From Uloborus plumipes (taxonomy: Eukaryota; Arthropoda; Arachnida; Araneae; Uloboridae), in assembly GCA_038373865.1 (NCBI GenBank), contig JAXGGA010000018.1, positions 1-64,000 on the forward strand: 64,000 nt of DNA, read 5' to 3'. Under the pieces are notes generated by a model that saw nothing but the letters and a program-made list of their open reading frames with translations, did not search any database and had not been told where the DNA came from. A program made the position numbers and the translations under genes. This document shows, piece by piece, positions 11,065 through 20,863 of the stretch. Each line of letters opens with the position of its first letter. The stretch's first letter is position 1.

Positions 11065-12549
11065 ACTATTAACTTTAGTCATACAAAATATAGGCTTCAG
11101 CGAACATTTCCCAGTTGAAATTAAATTACCGTTGCATTTGGGGGATGACAAGAAAAGGGGTTGAAAGAAAAACCGCATTTTGACCATAACTCTTCGAAAA
11201 TATCTCGAAATAAGCTATAAATTTCAGTAATTAATTAGCATACTATGTATAATTACTGTACAAATTGTCATGAACGTACCACTCTTACTTCCGAAGATAT
11301 GAAACATTTTTTAAAAAACGGCAATTTTATTTGAAGGGTTTTCGCTCAGAACACGCAGAGTTTTTGATCAAACCTTATCAAAACTTCAGGAAAGATGACA
11401 AAATACAACAGAAAGAACATACTAAAACGGTAAATAAAAATATTAAAAATACGATGAGATATGAACGTTAAAAGGAAATAATTTTTCACGGCGCATGCGC
11501 GAACAACAGAAATTTATAACTACAAAAATATTGTACCGTGATTTATACTGCATCTTATAAAAAAAGTTCCAGTTGAATATCATAAAAATTGAAAAAGATA
11601 TCAGCGATCTAGTGAGATGAATTTCATTCATTTGCAGACAATACATAAACAGTGAGGGTCTGTCCACAAAGAGCTATTTTTAAATTAAAGGTTATTTCGT
11701 CATCGTTCAAAACCAACGTTTCAGGGTGTCCGGATAACTTTTGGCCACCAACGTAAAAGGTCTTTTTGGCCGAAAAGGCGAAATGTGACTTCTATGCAGA
11801 ATATAAATTTTCAAACTGTATACAATTCAACATTGAAAAAAATGCTCGATTGTCACCACACTATTTGTGGACAACCCCTCGCCATTTATGTATTGTCTGC
11901 GAATGAATGAATTACAGCTCACTAGATCGCTGATATCCTTTTCAATTTTTACGATATCCAACTGGAACTTTTTTTTATAAGATGCAGTATAAACCAAGCT
12001 ACAATTTTTTTGTAGTTATAAATTTCTGTCGTTCGCTCATGCGCCGTGAAAAATTATTTCCTTTTAACGTTCATATTCCATCGGATTTTTAATATTTTTA
12101 TTTACCATTTTAGTATGTTCTTTCTCTTGTATTTTGTCATCTTTTCTGAAGTTTTGATAAGGTTTGATCAAAAATTCGGCGTGTTATGAGCAAAAACCCC
12201 TCAAATAAAATTGCCGTTTTTTAAAAAATGTTTCATATCTTCGGAAGTAAGAGTGGTACGTTCATAAAAATTTGTACAGTAATTATACATAGTATGCTAA
12301 TTAATTACTGAAATTTATAGCTTATTTCGAGCTATTTTTGAAGAGTTATGGTCAAAATGCGGTTTTTCTTTCAACCCCCTTTCTTGTCATCCCCCAAATG
12401 CAAGGGTAATTTAATTTCAACTGGGAAATGTTCGCTGAAGCCTATATTTTGTATAACTAAAGTTAAGGAACAATTGATCACTTATTTCTCGAGCTATATG
12501 TAAAAATGTGAATTTTTGAAAGTGTCCGGATACTTTTGGCCACCTAGTG
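11065..12549. mobile_element. Inverted pair of Tc1-like non-autonomous arms
   Basis: About 580 bp at 11068-11690 recurs in inverted form at 11865-12475 (for example GCATGCGCGAACAACAG against its mirror near 12030). The right edge reads GTGTCCGGATACTTTTGGCC, then CACCTAGTG, then TA (12550-12551). This is a Tc1/mariner-style end beginning CACTAGGTGGCCAAAAG. A second, diverged copy of that end sits at 11727-11757. The left outer end is missing where the 3-kb palindrome stops. No transposase. It looks like two copies in opposite orientation, or an inverted-duplicated derivative, with one end lost. Confidence 0.65.
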
Positions 12550-12551
12550 TA

Positions 12552-13190
12552 TCAGTAACCTGTTTAAAAAAAAAAGTTTTTACTCCTCCCCCTTTATGAG
12601 AAAAATGGCTGCCAAGATGGTCAAAATCGCATGTTTTTGCCTTATGGCTTATCTTTAAGCTTAAATATTTCCAAGGAGGAGTGAGAAACCTAAGTTATGC
12701 ATTGCGTAACCATTTGTAGTAAACATCTGTTCACTAAAAGAACGTGAGTAAACCTTTGGTGATGGCTTCCGTTTTTTGGAATAAATTCCTCAATTTTAGC
12801 AAAATCGGCAAAATCAAGCTTTTGTGGTGACAACTTCAAAGAGCCTTCAAAATTGTACCTTAGCAATTTTTATTATGAACGTTCTAATATTTTTTTTCTA
12901 AATGCCTGGAGTAACTAGTCTCCATAGATATCTAACACTTTTATATTGCATGGGTACAATTTTTTATAAAAAATGATTAAATAACATCATTTTTTTTAGT
13001 ATTTTGACGGGGCGGACAAACTTTGAGTGCATGTATCTCAGAAAATAAGTGGATCAGGAACCTAAAAATTTGGATTTTTCCATGCCTCTATATAATCAAC
13101 TTGTGTGCCAAATTTAAAGAAAATCTGAGTCGGTAGTGCGACCAACTTTTCTTTTTTCAGTTGAGTTGGTATGGAATCACTCACAATCAT
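12552..13190. repeat. Dispersed repeat, left part, copy 1
   Basis: From TTTACTCCTCCCCCTTTATG to GAGTTGGTATGGAATCACTC this block is closely similar, in the same orientation, to 49790-50402. Shared landmarks are GGCTGCCAAGATGG, GCAAAATCGGCAAAATCAAG and GGCGGACAAACTTTGAG. No coding capacity. The class is unknown. Confidence 0.75.
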
Positions 13191-13768
13191 TCGAACATAA
13201 TTTGTCACAAAACTACCCATACATGTAGACATAATAGTATGTCTCACGGACATAAATAATAAGTCTCATAATCAAAATAATCAACATTAAAATCACTTGC
13301 CAGAGGACTGTTTTCGCAACGAACAAGATACATACTTTCATCACAAATGTGGCTCTGTAACTAAACAAAGTGGCGTTTCAACACCGTTCTAGGCAATTTC
13401 GACTAATTCACACTGATTACGTTAAACTTCATGCCAAAAAACATTTGCACGAGTAATAGACTTTTTCTATTGCAGCTTTGAATTTGTGGCAAGAGCCTGT
13501 TTTAAAAAACTCCGGACAGGACTTACATGACAATATTTCGGGTTAAAATTGCGTAATTAGAGCTTATTTCATAAAAATATAGTTGCATCATTCTATTTTT
13601 AGATATTAATTGCTAAATTTATTGTACTGTTAATAGTTTTTTTGAAATATTATCTTTAAGTGTTAGACCATACTATCGGGACAGCCAGGGGACTGTATTT
13701 TTAGCACTTAGATAATTGCTAGAAAAAAAATTATATTATTAGCGCTCCAAATACAATTGGGCTACAAA
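13191..13768. other. AT-rich spacer
   Basis: No gene was seen. The tract around 13500 (ACTCCGGACAGGACTTAC) faintly resembles 50600 (CCGGACAGATTCAG), so it may be the degraded middle of the dispersed repeat whose two parts lie on either side. Confidence 0.4.
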
Positions 13769-13859
13769 GTACGAGGGTTGTCTTTTTTTCAACCTTCGAT
13801 AGGCTATGAAAATAAACGGATTCGAATATGAAACATATTTTATTATCAAAAGTAAGGTA

Positions 13860-14045
13860 CAATGCTCTACAATTCTCTACATAATCACCTTGACGATTGA
13901 AGCATTTGTTATATCTGTGCACAAGCTTTGTAATAACCTCCTCGTAAAATGCTGCCGCCAATGATTGGAAGTGAGCTGTGACGGTGTTTTTGGGTTCCAC
14001 GCCTCTTTGGAAGTACGATGCCATTCCAGACCCCAATCAGGGGTC
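13860..14045 (-). pseudogene. Mariner transposase C-terminus, minus-strand arm
   Basis: In one open frame it reads ASYFQRGVEPKN, then FQSLAAAFYEEVITKLV, then HRYNKCFNRQGDYVEN. This is the usual end of mariner transposases (a KLV-RYDKCLN-GDYVEK pattern). The rest of the protein is absent in this orientation because the arm begins here. Confidence 0.75.
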
Positions 14046-14109
14046 TCCCCAAGCAGGGCTGACGGGCATTGCCATGCCCCCAAGCAGGGGGGCTTGGCAA
14101 ATGCCCGTC

Positions 14110-14310
14110 ATCATAGCGCTTGTGTAACCCAACGGTTCCTCCAGCAATTTCAATGGGACATTTTTGAACACTTACCACAAAGTTCCGACCGAGCACCAAG
14201 TCACTTTTATCTGTTCCCTGAACTGAAGAAGGGACTTGAAGACCCCTGCTTGGGGTCTGGAAAGGCATCGTGCCTCCAAAGTGGCGTGATACCCCTTGTT
14301 CACAGATATA
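14110..14310 (+). pseudogene. Mariner transposase fragment around the third catalytic position
   Basis: TQRFLQQFQWDIFEHLPQS is followed by SDRAPSHFYLFPELKKGLED, matching the mariner block around YSPDLAPSDYHLF. In DD34D transposases the third catalytic Asp is the D of APSD. Here the position is H (APSH), so the copy is catalytically dead as well as truncated. The frame continues after the pogo-like insertion at 15598 with KYFNRQGDYVEN. Confidence 0.75.
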
Positions 14311-15597
14311 CCGTAAAATGGGGTAAATCGAAATACCTTTCAGCTTTGATTGTAAAAAAGCAGTTAAAAGATTTTTTTAAATTTGATTTTCTGGGTAAAA
14401 ACTTCGGTCTTGCTTTACTTTTGATATTCCAAGCAAAGACAAAACATTTTGAGCAGTTATTATTAAAAAATATAGGAAATTATGGGTGTTCCGAATCACC
14501 CCGCTGATAGGGGTCAATCGGAACGCATGTTAAAATTTTTATTTTTTTCCATTTAACCTGTAATAGGTCTCACAAACGTGAGTACTATTGATGGAGAGAA
14601 TAAGAACAAATAATTACTGTCAAATAAAAGTATAATTTCAATACCAGTAAACGTTTATAATTTGTCAAAATTCAAAATAATTTTGAACTTATAAAAAATG
14701 AAAAGTAATTTTAAGAAATGCTTTTGAATTGAAATACAAAGGTTTAACATGAATGGAAGTCACTCATGTCGTCCACAAATATGTACATGTCCTTAAAACT
14801 AGCAATTGTGACTTGGCTTTTGTTTTTCATAGCATCTTCTGGGAGGAACTCTGCCTTTTGTTTAGTTTCTTGAAATCTCTGGGTTTCGGGGATTGTCCTG
14901 AAATATTTTTTCACTTATTCATCACTGTCTGTGTGTTGGCCTTTTGCTATGTAAAGTCTATATGACTTTTCCCCTCGCATTTTAAGTAAAAAGAAGTCTC
15001 CTGGAGAAAAAATCTTTGTAAATCTGCAACTTTTTGTCATTCTAAGATCTAGTTGCTCACGAGAAGGGATAAACAGTAATAAATCCTTGTCTTTGTCTTG
15101 ATTAGAGGAATTGGGGTTAGAATCTTGATTTTTCAAACAGTTTCTTTCAAATAAGTTTGAATTGGAACAACAGAACAAAGTGTTCCGATTCACCCCGCAT
15201 TTTTTTTTCCTTTGGCATTTTTCAGAATTCTTCATTTTTATGACACAATTTATAAAAAATGTAAATTCTAATGTGGTATTCTGTTGTTCAGATACATGTA
15301 AAATTGAAACATACCATTCTGAGGTTTAAAATATAAGAAGGTTTATTCTTGCATATGAAGTTTTGCAGTCTATGAAAATGTGATGTTTTCTAGCATTCCA
15401 CGTGCAGCCCTCCTTAGAAGCCAGTAGCTTTGTCAGATTGACAAAACTAATTTTTTCCTACTTCCTATGATCTTACCTTTCTAAAAAAAAATTATTGGCG
15501 AAAAATATCCAATAGTATATTTACGAAGAATTTCTTTGTAAGGTTGGGAAGTTTTGTTCCGATTGACCCCGCTGTTCCTATACACCCCATTTTACGG
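14311..15597 (-). mobile_element. Pogo-like element, CCGTAAAATGGGG family, copy 1
   Basis: The ends CCGTAAAATGGGG and CCCCATTTTACGG are flanked by TA. Removing the element and one TA restores mariner codons HRYNKYFNRQGDY across the join, which proves the insertion and its target. Both ends carry inner repeats (GGGGTCAATCGGAAC and its mirror). The only coding remnant is a minus-strand C-terminal tail. Copies 2 and 3 lie at 31414 and 47998. Confidence 0.85.
14755..15235 (-). pseudogene. Pogo/Tigger transposase C-terminal tail with internal TAA
   Basis: An open frame from 15235 to 14915 ends in FSPGDFFLLKMRGEKSYRLY. This fits the GDFVLVKF-K-YVG motif that closes many arthropod pogo/Tigger proteins. 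A TAA stop follows SDE, but the same frame stays open for about 55 further codons (FRTIPETQRFQETKQKAEF and onward). The other two copies have a stop at the same place. The catalytic domain is missing. Confidence 0.55.
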
Positions 15598-15824
15598 TAA
15601 CAAATACTTCAATCGTCAAGGTGATTATGTAGAGAATTGTAGAGCATTGTTCCTTTTTTTTTTAATAATAAAATATTTTTGTATTTGATTCCGTTTATTT
15701 TTTATGGCCTATCGGAGGTTGAAAAAAAAAAAAAAAAAAACACTACCCTCGTATTAATGCTTTACTTGAATTAAGAGAGATATTTACTTTGTTACATTTT
15801 ATTGTTCTTAAAAGACTTGGTCCG

Positions 15825-16400
15825 GACCGCCAATTACGAGTTTACTGAGAAACGCCCATACACAGCGTTCGATGTAAACAGCTTCAACTCCAGGTAACTG
15901 AGCTTTTCTTTCTCCCAGAGGTGGCTAGTGCAATCTGGCTACAGGGTCATTTCATATAAAATCAACAAATTTTCAGAAATTTCTAGGTCGTGCCTTTTTT
16001 TATTTTGATAAATTTAGTAGGCGATTTGCATCAATATTCTGTACTCTCAAAAGGTTTTATTTTTTCTTGAAATTTTTTTATTCCTGAGATATAGCCAGTT
16101 TTTTCTTGCTTCACAGATGAGCATTTGATCCTTTTTCGTCCATTTAGACCAATAAAAATAAAAAGTAATTGATTGCTGGAGAATCAATATTTGTCATCAA
16201 GAATAGGATATTTTTATATAAAAAATATATAAAATTTAAGTGACCCCCCCCCCCCACTTTTGCCAGATAAATTGTTCTAGAGAGTAATTTTTGATGCAAG
16301 ATTTCAGCAAAAATGAAAATCAATTTTAAAAAAGTCCTGATGTGATACAATTTTTTTCATAGTTTTTTCTGAAATCAGCACCAAAAAGAACATAAAATTT
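15825..16400. repeat. Dispersed repeat, right part, copy 1
   Basis: It shares CTGGCTACAGGGTCATT, CCTGAGATATAGCCA and AAGTAATTGATTGCTG with 50600-51130, in the same order and orientation. Contains a C-run at about 16244. Non-coding. Confidence 0.7.
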
Positions 16401-16499
16401 AGCCATTATTTCTCTTGCTTGTTTTTTCATCGCAGGCTTGTGTAATTAATTATTAACCTTCCAAATTAAGCAATGCAAAGGGATAAATCACTTATGCAT

Positions 16500-18893
16500 T
16501 TAAGAGCCGTTTTTTTAAGAATCAGGCAGTCAAAAAACTTGACATTTTTGATTTTTCTGAAAATTTCAGAATATGGTCTTTGTTTAAAATTATTAAACAC
16601 GTGTGTTTTTATTTTTTCAAAAAAAAATTTTTTTCTTTCCGTTTTGGGAGGTCAAAGTTGGACTTTGCTCTTTTTTTCAATAAAAACATGCCAACTTAGA
16701 GTAGCCAATACTTTTTGCTTTAGGAGTGAACCGTGGAACTGATAATTATTTTGTGTTCTACTATATCCCCAATAATTGTAAGTACATAAATATTTGTGGA
16801 CGACTCTTGGCACAAAGGTCAGAGGTCACTCAAAGTTGTACGAAAAATAGTTTTTTAATGCAACTTTGACTGACCAAATCTTCTTGTGGAAACGGTGCAC
16901 CACGGTAGTGTATATATCAGTAAATACCCACCAAAGAGCAGTATCCAAAAACATAAAGATATGTGTGGTTGATATTTTGCTTATCGAAATATTTGACTCT
17001 GAAATTGCAGAAATTGCAAAATCACGTGACTTTGAGGGTCATTATCTCCTTGCACCATGAGTGACCAGATACAAAACTAGCTGGAGTAGAAGCCTTTTCT
17101 TGTCCCAGAAACACAATCCGTTAACAAATCTATGGCTACTCTTTCAGTTTTTGCATAATTCTTCTCTGAACTTTGAAAAATGAGTGTTTTTCGGCTTTAA
17201 GAAAAAAGGCCAATTACCTGTTTTAAAATAGGTATTGCTATTATTTGTAGCATTATTATATCCCAACTTCCTAACTAGCTGAAATGGCATCTAAAGATGG
17301 TTATACAGTAGAAACCAAATTGAAAATAAATTGTTGAAAATACTCAGTAAACGTCAAAAACCATATTTTTTTATTTGTCCAGGCGACTTTTTTTTTTTTT
17401 TTTTTTTTGTTACAGCTCTTTATTCCGTTCAGTTCCGACATGGTAAGCAATTTATGTACTTCTTGTCATTCTAGTTACTGTAAAACAGAAAAACAACAAT
17501 GTATCTTAAGTCTGATATAAAGCAATATATCCTGTCATATCAAGTTTATAATGCTAAGAGAATATTTTGAAATGGACAATAAACATAATCCAAAAAAAAA
17601 AAACTTCTGTTCAGCTGTGCCCTCTTGGTCGATGTTGTAAATGTCATCAAAAACTCAACTTTTTCACAAATCAGAAGCCTCTTTAGCAGAATGTCACTTC
17701 TTAAAAATCTTGGTACTTTAAAGATAGCTTACGGTGCAGGTCTGGAAATTTTTGATGACATTCATGACATCGAGCAAGAGGGCTCAGCTGAACAAGTAAG
17801 TTTTTTTTCTTTAGATTAGGTCTTTTATCCATTTCAAAATATTCTTTTACATTAAAAACTTGATATGACAAGAGAAATTACTTTATATCAGACTTAAGAT
17901 ACATAGATACATAGATACTTAAGATACATAGACAAGAAGTACATAAATTGCTTACCATGTCGGAACCGAACGGAATAAAGAGCTGTAACAAAAAAAAAAA
18001 AAAACGTCTCCTGGACAAATAAAAAAAATATGTTTTTTTACGTATACTGAGTATTTTCGGTATTTCATATTCAATTTGGTTTCAACTGTATAACCATCTT
18101 TAGATGCCATTTCGGCTAGTTAGGAAGTTGGGATATAATAATGCTACAAATAATAGCAATACCTATTTTAAAACAGGTAATTGGCCTTTTTTCTTAACGC
18201 CGAAAAACACTCATTTTTCAAAGTTTGGAGAAGAATCATGAAAAAACTGAAAGAGTAGCCATAGGTTTGTTAACGGATTGTGTTTCTGGGACAAGAAAGG
18301 CTTCTACTCCAGCTAGTTTTGTATCTGGTCACTCATGGTGCAAGGAGATAATGACCCTCAAAGTCACGTGATTTGGCGATTGCTGCAACTTCAGAGTCAA
18401 ATATTTCGGTAAGCAAAATATCAACCACACATATCTTTATGTTTTTAGATACTACTCTTCGGTGGGTATTTACTGATATATACACTACCGTGGTGCACCG
18501 TTTCCACAAGAAGATTTGGTCGGTCAAAGTTGCATTAAAAAACTATTTTTCGTACAACTTTGAGTGACCTCTGACCTTTGTGCCAAGAGTCGTCCACAAA
18601 TATTTATGTACTTACAATTAGTGGGGATATAGTAGAACGCAAAATAATTGTCAGTTCCACGGTTCACTCCTAAAGCAAAAAGTACTGACTCATCTAAGTT
18701 GGCATGTTTTTATTAAAAAAAAGAGCAAAGTCCAACTTTGACCTCCCAAAACGGAAAGAAAAAAAATTTTTTTTGAAAAAATGAAAAAACACGTGTTTAA
18801 TAATTTTAAACAAAGACCATATTCTGAAATTTTCAGCAAAATCAAAAATGTCAAGTTTTTAGACTACCTGATTCTTTAAAAAAACGGCTCTTA
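16500..18893. repeat. 2.4-kb near-perfect palindrome
   Basis: The left arm starts TTAAGAGCCGTTTTTTTAAG and the right arm ends AAAAAAACGGCTCTTAA. The arms of about 1.15 kb stay collinear throughout and meet around 17700. Each arm contains a 64-codon open frame starting MTDQIFLWKRCTTVVY (16866-17060 plus, 18333-18527 minus) with only five amino-acid differences. The centre is a unique loop of about 95 bp. No target duplication is clear. It is probably a foldback-type transposon or a recent inverted duplication. Confidence 0.85.
17625..17819 (+). other. Open frame across the palindrome centre, with a splice-donor-like end
   Basis: A 64-codon frame (MSLLKNLGTLKIAYGAG, then LEIFDDIHDIEQEGSAEQ) runs across the unique loop. 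The codons end at GAACAA followed by GTAAGTTTTT (GT at 17796), a good donor consensus. It might be a captured exon piece. The protein is not recognised, and length and composition also allow chance. Confidence 0.25.
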
Positions 18894-20686
18894 ACATACA
18901 AAAAAAGTGAAATTACAATACAAATTAATTAGAATAATTATCTAACCATTTTTTTAAATTTCCAGCTGAATAATACAAAAAAAGAAAGTAGGTTATTTTA
19001 TAATCAATGCAAAAGGGAAAATTGTCCATGTATCCAATTGGCAACGCTATGCAGGGTTAAATGTACTTTCAGATAACAAAAGTTCCAATTAACGAAGCTA
19101 GATTTATTTCATATTTTAGGTGTAGTTAACCAATATAAAGAATGATGGGGAAAAATACTCAACAAGAGTTTCCTGCTATTCCATTTCTAAGTTTTCCATT
19201 AATAGATGTGGAGTAGAGGTAAAAGGAAAAGTAATATAAAATGTTTTCTTATTCCATTTTTGTCTTTCTCAATGACTATGAAGGAGGAGGCTACGGCAGA
19301 ATACTCAAAGATTCTTTTTTCTTCTGCTGAGTGACTTTTACTGTTGTTGAAGAAAAGTGCCACTGCTTACAAATGCAATCAACAATCAATTCGGCTGTCT
19401 AGACATTTAAAGCATAAATCTATGTCAGATGATGTAAGGGGGGGAAAAGTCTTTCGTGAAATATTTTATGTTTGTAAAAATCATTTAGATTTGTTTTTCA
19501 ACTTCTTACAATAGTAATCTAAGAAAATTTGATGCTTCGCTAAGGAAATGGCATGCAATTTGTCAAGAAAGTATTTTTAGTGAAAAAAAGGCAACAGGAG
19601 AAATGCTTTAGCTTAATTTGTCCCTACAAAACAATCATCATTTTTCTGAGTTGTTTTAATCGAAAAAATTGAGTTGTTTTTGTTTTAATCGTCGGAGCAA
19701 TTTTTAAATAATTTGAAGTTCAAATTAGATGAGAAGAAGAGGAAGCTATCGCTACAAAATCGATTTTGATAAATATTAGTGTTTGCTGTTATTTTTTTCT
19801 TATCTCGCTCGTATAAATTCTAAAAAGCTTTTGGTTACTTGTAAGAGTTTTCAATCCACAGCTTCGTCATGATGTTGCAGTTTTTACAAATAATGAGTTT
19901 ACCTACAGTCGGGTCGAATGGGGTAAATGTACATAGAATTACAATGGTTCAACTTCAGATTTTTACAATCCTTTTGGAGAAATTAAGACAAAAGAAAATT
20001 GTGCTGTGTGCCCAAGACTGGGAGGAGACTCTAGGAAAATAACTGGCTATGAAAAATTTGACTTTCTGAATGGCATGTTAGGGATGAATTCTTGCTGTTA
20101 TTTACCCTAGCGTGTTTCTATTAACCCCAGAGACTAGGGAGTAAATGAAAACAGTGATTTCTTGACCCACATAAGGTAGATAATTGCCACTGAAAATACA
20201 GGTTAAAAGTTTACGATGCTTTACACCAATGATACCCAATATGAGACATATTAGTTGCATGCGACTTGATGAATCCTCCAAATGAAATCTTACATGATTT
20301 ACAAAGGAGAATGCCATACAGAAAATTAAACTCTGTTTAACATACACTCAAAAGTGTTATTTGCATCAAAGTTTAATCTTCCAAAAATATTAAGGACGAC
20401 GAACCAAGTTGTTCCCGTTTACCCAGAGCACAACATGTATGGGGTAAATGAATTCCCTTAAAAAACAAACTTTTAAACTCAAGGTGTTTGAAAGTTTCTG
20501 CGGGGAAAAAGTATGCACTTAACTCAAAGTAACGACTGTACAGCTAAGAGCTAAAAGTAATAATTGAATTTTGACTTGCACAAAAAATTATTTAAATAAA
20601 TATCATTTTGTACCTATACTGTGCTTCTGACCTCTTTCTAGCAGTAAATATAAGAAATTTAAGGGACATGGTATCTATCTCGAGAG
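18894..20686. other. AT-rich DNA with GGGGTAAATG motifs
   Basis: No gene was found. Between about 19900 and 20465 GGGGTAAATG recurs (19919, 20441), with mirrored TTTACCC/TTACCC near 20100 and 20417, a style seen at pogo-like element ends. No matched ends or TA duplications were established, so this could be a decayed relative of the CCGTAAAATGGGG family. Confidence 0.35.
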
Positions 20687-20863
20687 CCAGGTCCGTCATT
20701 TAGGGGGGCATGAGGGGTCAATTGCCCCCCCCCCTACTGAGAAATCAACGTATTTACATATACGTGGGCGTGGTTTTTGATGTTTTCTGATGAAATTGTA
20801 TTGTGTTTTTACCCTTTGCCCCCCCCCCCCCCCGGAAAAACTTGAAATGACGTCCCTGCCAAG
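20687..20863. mobile_element. Small GC-ended repeat, copy 1
   Basis: It runs from CCAGGTCCGTCATTTAGGGG to GAAATGACGTCCCTGCC, with C-runs inside and GTGGGCGTGGTTTTTG in the middle. It is the same repeat as 33702-33891 in the opposite orientation. The similar ends (a CGTCATTT core) suggest a non-autonomous DNA element. No target duplication could be recognised. Confidence 0.6.

Larger units (their letters stand above)
13772..15751. mobile_element. Inverted-duplicated mariner element
   Basis: The ends ACGAGGGTTG (left) and CTACCCTCGT (right) are flanked by TA, the mariner target. The left arm codes on the minus strand for a mariner transposase C-terminus (LVHRYNKCFNRQGDYVEN). The right arm codes for the same on the plus strand, split by the pogo-like element at 14311. 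Arms of about 270 bp surround a middle of about 195 bp. It is therefore a self-complementary derivative of a once-coding mariner and cannot make a transposase. Confidence 0.8.

Noticed and set aside
10864..11187. A 107-codon minus-strand frame at the edge of the palindromic element
   Set aside because: It runs across the inverted end domain and into the next repeat. The similar frame at 45759-45971 exists only because the end domain is repeated.
13965..14507. A 180-codon open frame read as one protein
   Set aside because: Only a stretch of about 40 residues is mariner transposase. The rest crosses the antisense arm and the start of the pogo-like insertion, so it is not one gene.
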